NCBI GenBank assembly: GCA_017654935.2
Contig: CM065713.1
Coordinates: forward strand, 10,201,537-10,265,536
Length of the DNA: 64,000 nucleotides
From: Phymorhynchus buccinoides
Lineage: Eukaryota > Mollusca > Gastropoda > Neogastropoda > Raphitomidae
Reading direction: 5' to 3'
Positions 1 to 10,566 of this stretch are shown one piece after another. A program made the position numbers and the translations under genes. Within the stretch, counting starts at the first letter, position 1. Every line of letters starts with the position of its first letter. The notes under the pieces are model-generated. The model worked only from the letters and a program-made list of their open reading frames with translations. It did not search any database and was not told where the DNA came from.

Positions 1-2268
1 GATGACCGTGTTCCAACCTAACGACGGAGATAGGACAGAGCTGTGGTATAGCCGGTGAAAAAGGGCGACCCAGCTCCCGGCAAGGAACATTACAAATAAG
101 CTCTCGCCATCGCCTCCATTTCCCGCAGATTGATGTGGAAGAGCGCATTGCAAGAGTCCATTGGGCATAGACCCGTTTCGCGTCCAGTTGTGCGCCCAAA
201 ACCGATTCGCTGAGCCGACTACAGACTATCCACTGGCCGGTTGACCTGAGAAACCAAGTTCCGAGAGAGACATGTTGCTCAAGGGGGGAGTCGTGGGAGT
301 TTTCTCTGGGTTAGCAGACGTAGAAGGGTCTGTTAGCGGAACCGGGCAAGGGGAGAGCTGTAACCACTTCTAGAAGTGTTCTCACCCTGTGTTCTGAAGG
401 CTGCACCGAGAACTGAACGGCATTGGCATCATTACTATGATAGCTGAAAATGGTGGAAGGTGTCAGGTCTGACTTAACATCGTAGATCCGAAACCCAGGG
501 GTCTGGCCAGATGAACCAGTCTCCTTTGTTGAAGCAGAGGGCGCGTGAAGATGCCAGTAGAAGGCAATCGTTCCCCAAGGGAGATTCCAGAGACTGGACG
601 CAGCTGATAAAAAGATCCCAGTAGAAGAAGGATCTTGTGAAACTGAAGAACGGAACGGTAGGAAAACATCCAAAGTTGGATGAGAGACGGGTGAAGCGAT
701 GAAATGACGTAACAACCTCTTGTACATAACAGAACCAGTGATCGGAACCCACAGAACCGGATAAATAAACAAACAAACAAAAAAGCCATGAGTGGCCGGA
801 CCGGGCCACTACACGCTGCTACGCCCTTTTAAAACTAAAAAATCTTCGTTGAAGTTGAGATTCAAGCAGTACAAAAGTACAGGTGTACTTGCACCCAGAA
901 AAGGGAATTTCCAAGCCAACAAGGGACCTGGAGAGCCATTATTCGACTCGACAGCTGAAAAGAGTCAACTGACTAAAAGAAGATAGTTCTAAGGCTGTTG
1001 ATTGGGTCACATAAGGACCAAAAACTTTGAAAGGACTGTCCAGAAGGTTCTGAGCGGAAGAGCCTGGGCATTAAAACGGAGATTCCCACGGGAATATGAG
1101 TCTCTGTCAGAAGCCGAGTAAGACACGGCATAAAGAGAAGGGTCTGAAATGCTCACGTCGATAAAATAGCTTTATATTATCTGGATGTGTACACGTTAAC
1201 ACGATAAAAATACGATTAAACCGAGAGAAATAAGACAGTGCTACCAGCCGACATCGGCAGGAAACCGGAAGTCGCCCGTAACCGGGCTTAATTGGATGAA
1301 GTACGATTCAGAACGGATCAAAATCTCCATCCACGGATGATTCTCGTGGTAGCGTCTCATGATGCCTTGAGGAGTATCTGGCTTGATTTCCATCTGCTGG
1401 AAACTGAAACTCATCCATTTGAAGCTGGCCAGAATTGGATGAAACAGGATTCAGAACCGGCATCGGCCGGCCCGTAGCCGACGGTGCCATTCTGCGGCGG
1501 GGGTCCGTAGCGGTAGTGACGGACGGTACGGTGCCGCCGGTACGGGCAACGGACACGGTTGAGCCATGAACGGGCCGTGACGGGAAGCCGTTGCCGTCAC
1601 CGGTGCCCCCGGGTTCAAGAGACCGCCTACTCAAGGCCCTGCGCGGGCAACGGCTCTGCTGGTTATTGTGCAAGTTCGTACCTCTTGCCCTGCACGGGCT
1701 ACGAGACTGCTGATCAGATAGAGAGTCCGTACCTCTTGCCCTGTGCGGGCTACGGATTTGCCGTTCGCTTTGCGAATAGGAGTATTCTGTCTCACGTGTA
1801 CGGGCACCGTAGCTCGGAACGGTGTCCATTAGGTCCTGTCCGCAACCGCATCCCGTTGGGAGAATGACCGTCCGTCACACTCGAGATCTTCTTCCCGTGG
1901 GAAGATGGAGATGCCCGTAGTCCTTTCCCTTTGTGCCAGTTGTTCAGCCGAGTACACGGTTGGAAAATCATTTTCATCCGTTGGAAAGTGAGGGGAATGT
2001 TCAAACTGACTTTCTCTTTGCTTCTCCTGGGAGTACATAGCACGTTTGTCCGTACAGTCCGTGTCAAAGTCAGATGTCATGTCGATAGGCCTAACAGGTC
2101 CAGCCGACAGAATGGGCAAGGAATCCGAAGGAACTAGAATTAACCCCTTACTCTTCAACTCTGCCAACATCTCAGACACTAAGGAAGAAGAGTCAACCAG
2201 AGAGATAACTTGTTCGGATAGAACGGCAGGAGACTCAGAAAACAACTGAAACTACAGGTTAGGAGAGA

Positions 2269-2301
<33 letters not shown>

Positions 2302-2494
2302 TGCTCCTTCTTCTAAAAGAAGAAGAAGACGACTTCGATTTAGAACTAGAATGCTTCCTAGAACTAGAGGAGGATGACGAGGGGGGAAGAGGAAGAAATT
2401 TCCCCTTATCATCACGAGACTGCTTACTAGAAGACGAACTAGCAGAAACAGGCACAGAAGACTGAGAAGTGACCGCAGGGCCGACAGACGACAT
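1..2494 (-). pseudogene. Retroelement ORF1/gag-like remnant, Ser-rich, broken
   Basis: Reading leftward from an ATG at 2494, the frame starts MSSVGPAVTSQSSVPVSA and continues as a Ser/Lys/Arg-rich stretch, then a polyproline run encoded by the G29 tract at 2271-2299. An in-frame TAG at 2252-2254 follows, after which the same frame stays open to 1829 with acidic, hydrophilic sequence. A frame change leads to another open stretch (1829-1308) with repeated RARGT motifs, and a further stretch lies at 772-311. A Ser-rich N-terminus followed by long low-complexity hydrophilic sequence resembles ORF1/gag-like proteins of invertebrate retroelements. I could not assign a clade; DIRS-like is only a guess. 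No polymerase is visible before the left edge. The stop and frame changes indicate an inactive copy, though the homopolymer also makes sequencing error possible. Confidence 0.5.
2271..2299. repeat. G29 homopolymer
   Basis: Twenty-nine consecutive G on the plus strand. On the minus strand it encodes the polyproline run of the retroelement ORF, so any length error changes that frame. Confidence 0.9.
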
Positions 2495-2997
2495 GGCGAC
2501 CGAGGGCACAAAGCATGTAATCAATACAAAATTGCAAAAATTAATTTAGCAATGAAAACGAAAAAATAGCTAACTCAAACTTGGTGCCGACAAACCTGCA
2601 GCCCAAAGGCAAAATGGGAACACAAAACGAAGTAGGATGGCGTCTGGTTAAGGCAGATTAACGAAAATAATCAAGAGCAAAAAACAGCATGGCTGGCTCC
2701 AATTGGAAAAAAATTATTATGATTTAAAGTTGCCTCTCCGGAAGTGACGTAGAGAGTGGGGTCCACGGCAGCTAAGTGGTATTGGATGGCTAAACCAAGG
2801 GAAGTAATTTAGTCTTGTAAAGACTAAGACTTTTTGGTCTTTGGTAAATTGGCATTTGCTCCAAATTGGAAGGAATAACTCATTCGTAGTGAAACAGTAA
2901 CATGATAGAATAGATTGACAGATTAGAGGAAGTTACAAGCACAGAATTTCCAGAAGGTGGGGGAACTATTTATACAAAAGACCCCCCGATATCCCCA

Positions 2998-3000
<3 letters not shown>
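2495..3000 (-). promoter_or_regulatory. Retroelement leader with TATA box
   Basis: On the minus strand a TATAAATAG box at about 2978 sits in a block reading GTCTTTTGTATAAATAG, followed by TTCCCCCACCTTCTGGAA. About 480 bases of non-coding leader then precede the Ser-rich ORF. The block from 2917 to 3000 recurs in at least seven other places in the window, so this is a mobile promoter or terminal-repeat segment and not a host promoter. Transcription start is not determined. Confidence 0.45.

Positions 3001-3041
<41 letters not shown>
2999..3041. repeat. G43 homopolymer
   Basis: Forty-three consecutive G abut the left edge of the TATA-containing repeat. Other copies of that repeat (near 55 kb) also carry G/C runs at the same edge, so the run appears to be a property of the element's end that has expanded. 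Confidence 0.9.
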
Positions 3042-3042
<1 letters not shown>

Positions 3043-3372
3043 TCCAACCGATTCAAACTAAGATGATGAAGTTGGGCGTCAAAATGAAGAAGAAGAAAAA
3101 GAAGCACTAGGATCACAAATCTGGAAACGTGTGGCGTGAACTAGGCCGCGCACGACTGCTAACTTCGGCGGGAAGTTACTTGTTCAGTCATTCACATCCG
3201 GTTTCACGAAGCGATTGCATAGGTTTTAATGCAACGTAATTTTTAGACACCCGAGTGAATTTTTACCCCGGCTTTTTTTTTTGAGGGGGTGTCAAATTTT
3301 AACTTTCGCGGATTTTCCGTGATTCGCGGAGGTCTACCATGCCTGTGTTGTTGTGTGTGTGTGCTGGATCAA

Positions 3373-3725
3373 GAGACGAGAGAGAGGTTCTTTAAATGAA
3401 AACATTACGGACTGTTGATGCACGATCCAGCCCAAGGGTAGGAAAAGACGAGAGGTTCTTTAAATGAAAACGTTACGGACTGTTGATGCACGATCCAGCC
3501 CAAGGGTAGGAAAAGACGAGAGAGGTTCTTTAAATGAAAACGTTAAGGACTGTTGATGCACGATCCAGCCCGGGGGTAGGAAAAGACGAGAGAGGTTCTT
3601 TAAATGAAAACGTTAAGGACTGTTGATGCACGATCCAGCCCAAGGGTAGGAAAAGACGAGAGAGGTTCTTTAAATGAAAACGTTACGGACTGTTGATGCA
3701 CGATCCAGCCCAAGGGTAGGAAAAG
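3373..3725. repeat. 70-bp tandem repeat, five units
   Basis: Five units share GGTTCTTTAAATGAAAAC, then GACTGTTGATGCACGATCC and GGGTAGGAAAAGACGAG. The TTCTTTAAATG block recurs at 3388, 3456, 3526, 3596 and 3666, giving a period of 68 then 70 bp. Units differ by single substitutions and one 2-bp length change, so the array is young. No coding function is apparent. Confidence 0.9.
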
Positions 3726-4518
3726 AAAGTAATTCAGTGCTTACGCCTTTTGCACTCCAGAATCACAAATGGTTGTCATCACAACTGGGGATTATATTCA
3801 CTGTATGACTTGTCCCGTTGTTCGTTAGAATCTAACACAGGCAATTTTTTCCCCCCTTGCAGTGTCACTTTCATGTATGACGCCATTTGTGTCACGATTG
3901 ACGGGCTCCTCATTTGGCTTCATACTCTTAGAAGGCCTGAACTTCTCAATCATGTTGTTTGACTTTGATGCAGGCGCATTACCTATCCCAACTTTTGCAG
4001 TGTGTACTTTTGCATTGAGCACGATTTACCAAAGCGGAAAAATGACCGCCACAAAACCACACCAAATCTCGAAAACGGGAACTACAAATGGACGCTCTCA
4101 GCCAATCAGAATCATCGACTCAAAAAAGTCCTTTGCTAAAGGTTACAAACCGGTGACAGGTGAAAAGTGTGGACCCACAAATGAATTGGGCACGTGGATA
4201 AACATTTGTATGATCGATGTTGTGAATAAGAGGCTACGCCTAATTAGACGTTAAACCAACCACAGAGAGAGAGAGAGCGATGTTGTGTATTTCTTATTTT
4301 TCATTTGTGATTCGTACAAGCGTGCAATGACCTTAAATTTCGTGATTGTTCGAAAATTTCCTACAATAAACAGTGATCAATAAAAGAAAAGTTGCTAGCA
4401 CAGAACCTTCAAAAAGGCAAAGACGCTAATGGCTGGTACCCACGTGTCGTCATATCCGGCCACAAGGAGCGCCATATTATGGGAGACCGCCATCTTAGTC
4501 ACTAACTTTGTTTGAAAA

Positions 4519-4569
4519 ATGCCAGATCGATGCTGCGTATTTGGCTGTTCCAATTCAAAACTTATTTAA
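4519..4569 (+). pseudogene. Possible THAP-type zinc-finger N-terminus, orphan
   Basis: A 16-codon frame reads MPDRCCVFGCSNSKLI and stops. Met-Pro, closely spaced cysteines and a following Asn resemble the start of THAP (C2CH) zinc fingers found in P-element-like transposases and host THAP proteins. The usual next elements (conserved Trp, second Cys/His pair) are not found, and no convincing donor follows. It may be the 5' scrap of a transposase gene. The match is short and could be chance. Confidence 0.25.
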
Positions 4570-4957
4570 ACTGTATTTATAACATCTGGATGTTTTCTTT
4601 ACACATTTAGATAACATTTTCACTTTGTTTACACACAAATAAGGACTAAGATGGTGACACTTCCGTTGGAAGGGTCGAGAGGCGCACGCAGGTGGGGGGG
4701 AGCCATTGGCCAATCAGTACTTTAGTCACCCCCCCCCCCACCCCCTCATGTTTATCACGTTTACGACCCTCAATCTCAAAGCCTGCTTCTTTCAACATTT
4801 ATGAAAATAATCCCAGGCTGATCCTAACCCTATCCCTTTCACTAAAAAATGACACAATGTTGCTTCTCAGTGAAAATCTTCAATGCGAACATTTGAAAGG
4901 TGTGTGTGTGTCGGTGTGTGTGTACCAAAGTACCGAAATAGCCAAAGGTCAACTCAC

Positions 4958-5243
4958 CATCAACCGTCACTTTTCCCACAGTATGCTCGGCGGCGAACTG
5001 GCTGGTTTGCGAAGACGAGCCGCTCCGCCAAGCGTAGCAGCGGTACTGCCGCCCGCTGTCACCCAGGGTCAGGTTGCGGACCAGGGTGCTGGTCTGGTTC
5101 TGGTAGCAGCCCCCGGCCGCGTTGATGAAATTCCCGGTGGTGATCTCGCTAACACTCTGAGGTACGTAAGTCTTCCAGTCATTGTTGAGAAAGTTTGAAT
5201 CATCCGAGGCTGAGGGGTCTTTGTATTCCCATATCCAGTTGAT
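4958..5243 (-). CDS. Gene B exon 5: second half of Ig-like domain 2
   Basis: The exon runs from an acceptor (gcacacag) at 5244 to a strong donor (GTGAGT) at 4957. It starts in phase 0 and ends in phase 1, 95 codons plus one base. It begins INWIWEYKD, supplying the core Trp of an Ig fold. It ends with LGDSGRQYRCYAW, the classic D-x-G-x-Y-x-C motif of the F strand, followed by a G-strand-like segment ending GKVTVD. An extra Cys (GGCYQ) lies mid-domain. It completes the domain begun in exon 4. Extracellular location and ligand binding are inferred from fold and signal peptide. The next exon, expected in phase 1, was not found and probably lies beyond the left edge. Confidence 0.85.
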
Positions 5244-5306
5244 CTGTGTGCGACGCAAACAAAAATTAAGAGGGTTAAAACAAATTTTTAAACTCAAGAT
5301 ACTACG

Positions 5307-5467
5307 TACTGTATTTTTACGATTTATAAGGCGATACTTTTTTTTTCCATTCTGAGACCCATGCACCTTGTAATATAATCAACAAAACAATAAGAAAATG
5401 CAATAACAAAATCTGAATTGTGTGTAAAATGTGTGTGTGTACGCCTTATAGTCTGAAAAATACGGTA
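5307..5467. mobile_element. MITE with TACCGTATTTTTC-type inverted ends
   Basis: The left end reads TACTGTATTTTTACGATT then TATAAGGCGATAC. The right end, reversed, reads TACCGTATTTTTCAGACT then ATAAGGCGTAC. The roughly 160-bp body is AT-rich with no coding capacity. TA dinucleotides flank both ends. A second copy lies at 5891-6047 and a larger relative at 55980-56409. Confidence 0.7.
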
Positions 5468-5613
5468 CTGTATATTCCTCCGAAGTCGGCGTTTGGCTGC
5501 CCACATGGCGGGGTAATCAAAAACGGTCACACACATAATGTTCTCATCACTAGCTGGCGCATTTGTACCATAGTGTTCAAGTGCTTCGCCTGTTGGGATG
5601 ATCCCTGGAGTCT

Positions 5614-5859
5614 GTAACCCTTTCAACGCTAGCTATTCTTCAGCCAAAATTTACCATTAAACTTAACTGGGTAGAGAAAAGATTTTGTCTGCATTATTGT
5701 GGATTCCTCTCTAACATGCATAAAATAGGGCCTATCCTTACATCCCAAAATTAAGAACATAAGGTCACTGGATACCAGACCCTCATGTGATGCCTTTCAG
5801 TGACATGGGTGTCAAATTATTGTGGTGCCAAGAGGCGACAGTGGCGATGAAAGGGTTAA
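5614..5859. mobile_element. piggyBac-like MITE, degenerate copy
   Basis: Inverted ends read CCCTTTCAACGC on the left and GGCGATGAAAGGG on the right, bounded by GTAA and TTAA. It is a diverged relative of the copy at 36644-36887, sharing internal text on missing-base-level alignment such as CATTAAACTTAACTG and GTGACATGGGTGT. One target duplication has mutated. Confidence 0.65.
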
Positions 5860-5890
5860 ATTAAGCCAGGGTACAGTTGATATAATACGG

Positions 5891-6047
5891 TACAGTATTT
5901 TTCGGACTACAAGTCGATACTTTTTCCCCCAAGACTGTATCCCCTGCACCTTATAACATGACAGATAATATGGTAAAAGAATAAAATATGAATTTTGAGT
6001 AATACCTTGGGGGGATGCGCCTTATACATAGTCAAGAAAATATGGTA
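5891..6047. mobile_element. MITE with TACCGTATTTTTC-type inverted ends, copy 2
   Basis: Ends read TACAGTATTTTTCGGACT on the left and, reversed, TACCATATTTTCTTGAC on the right. GCGCCTTATA near the right edge mirrors AAGTCGATAC on the left. No open frame. Confidence 0.65.
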
Positions 6048-6150
6048 TAATTCTTTTCAAAGCCAGTTCTTCTCAGGTAAAAGCCAGAAGGTACTATCAC
6101 AGATGAACTAAAGAAAGATAGCAGAACAGAGTTTCTGATTTTGTCCTCTT

Positions 6151-6358
6151 TTAACCCCTTGACTGCCAAAACAAATCATTGTACAAATCATGACATGAAG
6201 ACGACAACTGATAGAACCAATCTGGCAAAATGGTATGGGGATATAACTCTCTTGACTGTGTCAGAGCAAAAACCAGAGTTATTTCTTTTCACCTGATGAC
6301 GCCATCAGTGATATCATCAAGTCAGTATGTGATATGTTTATGGCAGTCAAGGGGTTAA
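6151..6358. mobile_element. piggyBac-like MITE with intact TTAA duplication
   Basis: TTAA then CCCCTTGACTGCCA on the left is matched exactly by TGGCAGTCAAGGGG then TTAA on the right. TTAA target duplications with short inverted ends are the hallmark of piggyBac-type transposition. The 208-bp element has no coding capacity. Confidence 0.75.
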
Positions 6359-6583
6359 GGGGTACACTCACCTCCTGTTTACAGTTTTAAGGAGTATATT
6401 CACCTCCTGTTTCAAATGTTAAAGGGTCCAAAAAAAACTCTACCGCACTTCCCACGCACGTGCGCATGCACACAGACAGGCTACACACACTCTTCCCATG
6501 TCTCTCTCCATATCTAAACAAGTCATATAATCCCAAATGGCACGAAGAACCGGAGTGATATGATCTGATCTAGGGGAGCGAGA

Positions 6584-6660
6584 AATAATAATAATAATAA
6601 ACGGACACTTACATAGCGCTTTTTACCGAGCACAAAGCGCTTTACAATCAGCATTGAAAC
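6584..6660 (-). mobile_element. LINE/SINE 3' tail with (ATT)n
   Basis: Reversed, it reads TGTAAAGCGCTTTGTGC then AAAAAGCGCTATGTAAGTG and (ATT)n. This AAAGCGCT-based 3' tail ending in ATT triplets occurs on L2/CR1-type elements of many invertebrates. Confidence 0.6.
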
Positions 6661-7134
6661 ACTCACATACGCACAACAGACACACACGCACAACAGACAC
6701 ACACGCATGTACGTGCATGCATGAGAGTGAACGTGTTCTTGCACACAGACATACAGATTACACACACAGACCCACACGCATTTCATCAAACACACAGAAA
6801 ACACATTCTTACTGAAACGCACAAACTTACTCAAACATACACTTGTACAAACATGCACGTGCGCACGCACAAAAACAAACAAACTGAAACAGACTGCAAC
6901 GTCACTGGAAAAGCAACAAACAACTGAAACAGACTGCAACGTTACTGGATGTCCTATTGTGTTCTTCCCTGTCAGGACAGATGTCTGATTACATTTTTAT
7001 TAACACTGGTACGCTGTCTTATTGATTTCTGCAAATGCCAGTACATTGTTCTATTGATTTCTCTTATCTCAGGACATTTTGTCCTATCACTTTTCGATCC
7101 TCGGTACATCACTGCTACACATGCACACACACAC

Positions 7135-7283
7135 CTTGGGATCGGACGTTTGGGTTCTAGCATTGGTGATGTTGACTGAGCCGACCGCCCCCTTGCACTC
7201 CATAGTCAGTTTGTTGCCCACTCTCCACGTGTCCTGGCCGAAAGGGAGGGAGCTGGCGGTCATATACCTCTGACCAAGGCTCA
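7135..7283 (-). CDS. Gene B exon 4: first half of Ig-like domain 2
   Basis: A polypyrimidine tract with acceptor cttctgtcag ends at 7284, and the donor GTGTGT starts at 7134. The exon takes a split codon from exon 3 (phase 1) and ends in phase 0, matching exon 5 exactly. The protein begins SLGQRYMTASSLPFG, continues DTWRVGNKLTMECKG, and ends TNARTQTSDPK. NKLTMEC is the B strand with the first canonical Ig cysteine; its partner is QYRC in exon 5. The donor is weaker than the others in this gene because it lies in a GT microsatellite. Confidence 0.8.
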
Positions 7284-8888
7284 CTGACAGAAGAAAAAAA
7301 ATAGTATTAACCCTCTTGCATTCGCGTTTGCTACAGAAAAAACCCTTTGTTTAGTATTCAGATTTTGGGGGAGAAAATCTTGTCTTTTGGAGCACACAGA
7401 GTGCCATACTGTTAGTATCACATCATTGCAAGTGTTGTTGTTGACGCACCTTGGCTAAAAGACTCCAGGGATTAGTGTGGCACAAATGTATCAGCTAGGG
7501 ATGAGTAGGGATGAGTCTGCTTCATTTCCTTTCAAAGTACTTTGTCCCTTCCATGCACATGTGTTTGTGTGTTCGTGCGTTTGTGTGTGTGCGCGCATTT
7601 GTGTGTGTGTGTGCATGCGCATGTGTGTGTGTTTGCATGCTTGTGTTTAACATATTTTTGACGTTCATTTGTTTCTATTGATGGTTTATTAATTTATTAA
7701 TAACTTATTTATTATTGTAAGCGCTTAGGGCTTACTTAAGAATAAGCGCTAGAAATGCGCATTATTATTTCCATACCGGTATTATACCAGTATTTTTTTG
7801 ACGTACCGGTATTTTTCACAAACCACTCATTGATAGTTGTGGGTGAAGAGGTGAAGTCAGGAATGGGTGTGTGGCGGCACGGATTGTCTCCGCTGCACAA
7901 ACTGTCCACCTGTGTCGACCCTTACAGCACGGATTGTCTCCAGTGCTAGCTTTCTTTCTCTTATTTTTCTGTCACTTTCTCTTTGTCACTGTCTATCTGT
8001 CTTTCTCTGCCCCTCTGTGTGCACACGGACATGTGTGTGTGTGTATGTGTGAATGAGGATGCGTGTGTGCGTGTGTGTTCCCTTTATATGAGCATCTCTC
8101 TCTCTCTTTCTTTCTCTCTCCCCTCTCTCTCTCTGTTATTCCTACTAAGTTTCAGGCAATTGTAATTACTTTTGAAAGACTTATGGTGATTTTAGTCTCT
8201 GATCATGGTCAACATTTTTATTTTTCAGTAGATTTGGATGTTTCCTCTTTTAAAAAAAAGAAGTAAACATGGTGATGTACCTTAATTGGGTTTTTTATGT
8301 GACAGAACACATTAAACATTATTCCTGCAAAATATCAGAGAATTGTCATTACATTTGACGGACTTATGATGATTGTAGTCTCTGCTGGAGGTCAAAATAT
8401 TGATTTCCGGTTAGGTGTTAAATAAGTCTTTCTTTTTTATTTAAAAAAAAAAAAAGTATGGCGGCATACCATGCTTTTTGCTTTGTATGTCAGAAACATG
8501 TATTGACCATTATTCATGCAAAGTTTCAGGAAATTGTCGTTACTTCTAAGGGATTTATGGTGAGTTTAGAAACTGATCGTGGTCAATATATTGATTGTAG
8601 ATAAGGGGTGATGTAGGTGTTTGCTATAAGAAAAACAAGCATGGTGACATACTTTGTTTATATGTAATTGATTTTATTATTCCAGCAACGTTTCAGGTAT
8701 TTCTCATTACTTAAGGGACTTATGATGATTTATAAAAATTATGATATTAATGTTGAGTGGTTTTATCTGTGTTTCCATGTGCTCATTTTTTAATGAAAAT
8801 GTTTAAAAGAAATGTAAGACTAATTCAATTTCCACAAACTTCTGAACCAATTTTTCATGTTTGTATTAGAAAGAGTGTGTATGTCACA

Positions 8889-8926
<38 letters not shown>

Positions 8927-9090
8927 TTCAGAAGTTTGTGGAAATTGAATTAGTCTTATATTTCTTTTAAACATTTTAAAGAAGAAACATATCCAATCCA
9001 CTAAAAAATCTAAATTTGACCACGATCAGAGACTAAAATCACCATAAGTCTTTCAAAAGTATTTACAATTGCCTGAAACTTAGGAGGAAT

Positions 9091-9092
<2 letters not shown>

Positions 9093-9151
<59 letters not shown>
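9093..9151. repeat. (GA)n microsatellite
   Basis: GA dinucleotide tract with one interruption, at the edge of the inner foldback arm. Confidence 0.9.
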
Positions 9152-9153
<2 letters not shown>

Positions 9154-9413
9154 CTTGAAACCTTTAATGAGGAATAGCTCAATAAGCATAAAATGCTTCT
9201 TTTCATGAGGTCCTCAAACAAAAGGAATCCATAAACAAGCGAAAACACAAGGCCAAGGGCAAAATGTAACAATAATAGAAACAGTAATACAACACATTAA
9301 ATAACAATCAAAATAATAAGGCCAGGCACGGAAATACAAATGGATAATAAACAGACCACAAATGCATAATTCAACAATAGCATAAACAAAAGAACATCAT
9401 ACTACATAGTAAT

Positions 9414-10030
9414 CTCTCTCTTTCTCTCTCTCTCTCTCCCCCCCCCCCCCTTTCACTCTCCCTCTCTCTATCACAAACACTCACACACACACACATACAC
9501 ACGCACACACACACACACATATGTACACATACCCGGATACACACATGCTAATAAATGCACATACGTGAGCCTAAGCACACATACACACACCGCACCCGCA
9601 CACTTACATATGCATATACACACATGTGTAAATTTTATACATTCATACTTTTGACATGTACACATGTTCGCAAGCTCACACAGTCGTATCATTCGCATGC
9701 ACGCACACGCATGCAGCTCCCACTCGTACACTCATACAAACAATATATATCTCCCTCTCTCTCTCTCTTTCTCTCTCATTCTCTCACACACTGTCACCCC
9801 CTCTCTCTCTCTCTCTCACACTCGCTCTCTCTCACACACACACATACGCATACACACACACACACATACCCACATCCACCCTCACTCTCACACACACACA
9901 CACATACACACACACATACACACACACATACAACACACACATGCGCACACACACACACACTCATGAAGTTTTCACCCTAACACTCCTACAACCGAGCACA
10001 CACACACATACACACACACACAAACCCACG
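9414..10030. repeat. Compound (CT)/(CA) microsatellite region
   Basis: About 600 bases of CT and CA dinucleotides with imperfect interruptions. It creates several long spurious frames of Thr/His or Leu/Ser repeats that are not genes. Confidence 0.9.
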
Positions 10031-10149
10031 CGTGTGTGCGCATACATACAGGATAACCTGCATCAATGACAAAAGATAACTTTAAAATTCATCATTATCA
10101 AGAATACACAATCATGCTGTTGGAGGGAAAGCAGGGGGGATATCAGCAT

Positions 10150-10437
10150 TTATAATTGTTTAAAAAGGTAATCATGATAAGATGCTTTGAAGGATGCCAA
10201 TGTACGCTTTAGTTTAGCATGGTCAGGAATATCATTCCACAGTCTCCCGCCAGAGTAAGTCATTGAGGTCATGTATAAATCAGTTCTAGGTCTGGGAAGT
10301 ATTATTCTATCTTTGCCTCTTACTTGTGTTATACACAGCTTTTCACACAGGTAGGATGGAGCCAGTCTGTTAACTATCTTATAAAGAAAGACGGCTTTAT
10401 TGAATTGGCATCTGAGATGAAATGGAAAAATATTCAA
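10150..10437 (-). pseudogene. LINE ORF2 C-terminal fragment
   Basis: The frame reads FHLRCQFNKAVFLYKIVNRL, then APSYLCEKL, and near the end GGRLWNDIPDHAKLKRTLA followed by SFKASYHDYLFKQL and a stop. The order F/L-Y-K-x-x-N-x-L-A-P-x-Y-L, then LWN-x-(L/I)-P, then a short Phe-Lys tail is typical of the C-terminal region downstream of the reverse transcriptase in CR1/Jockey-type LINEs. Only the last 95 codons remain, consistent with 5' truncation on insertion. A poly-pyrimidine edge near 10460 may mark the break. Confidence 0.75.
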
Positions 10438-10485
10438 TGTTTTGTAGTCTTGATCAAGCAGGGTGGATGATTTTAGAGAGAGTCA

Positions 10486-10511
10486 GAGAGAGAGAGAGGG
10501 GGGGGGGAGAG

Positions 10512-10562
<51 letters not shown>
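10486..10562. repeat. (GA)n microsatellite
   Basis: Purine tract with a short G10 run near its left end, inside the right arm of the 3-kb foldback. Confidence 0.9.

Positions 10563-10566
<4 letters not shown>

Larger units (their letters stand above)
3042..4957. other. Non-coding stretch beyond the last visible gene B exon
   Basis: This stretch follows gene B exon 5 on the minus strand and should be intron if the gene continues. I looked for a phase-1 exon encoding a hydrophobic segment like gene A's transmembrane exon and found none. It holds the 70-bp tandem array at 3373-3725, a short THAP-like plus-strand start at 4519, and mostly AT-rich sequence. Modest open frames at 3825-4254 on either strand match nothing I recognise. 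Confidence 0.5.
5244..7134 (-). other. Gene B intron 4
   Basis: A 1.9 kb intron from donor GTGTGT at 7134 to the acceptor at 5244. It holds two MITEs of the TACCGTATTTTTC family (5307-5467, 5891-6047), two TTAA-flanked MITEs (5614-5859, 6151-6358), a LINE/SINE 3' tail (6584-6660) and CA-rich microsatellite at 6660-6860. Confidence 0.75.

Noticed and set aside
1292..1477. Plus-strand frames at 0.8-2.2 kb
   Set aside because: They are shadows of the minus-strand retroelement ORF1-like frame.
9471..10069. Thr-His-rich frames of up to 141 codons
   Set aside because: Produced by CA/CT dinucleotide repeats.
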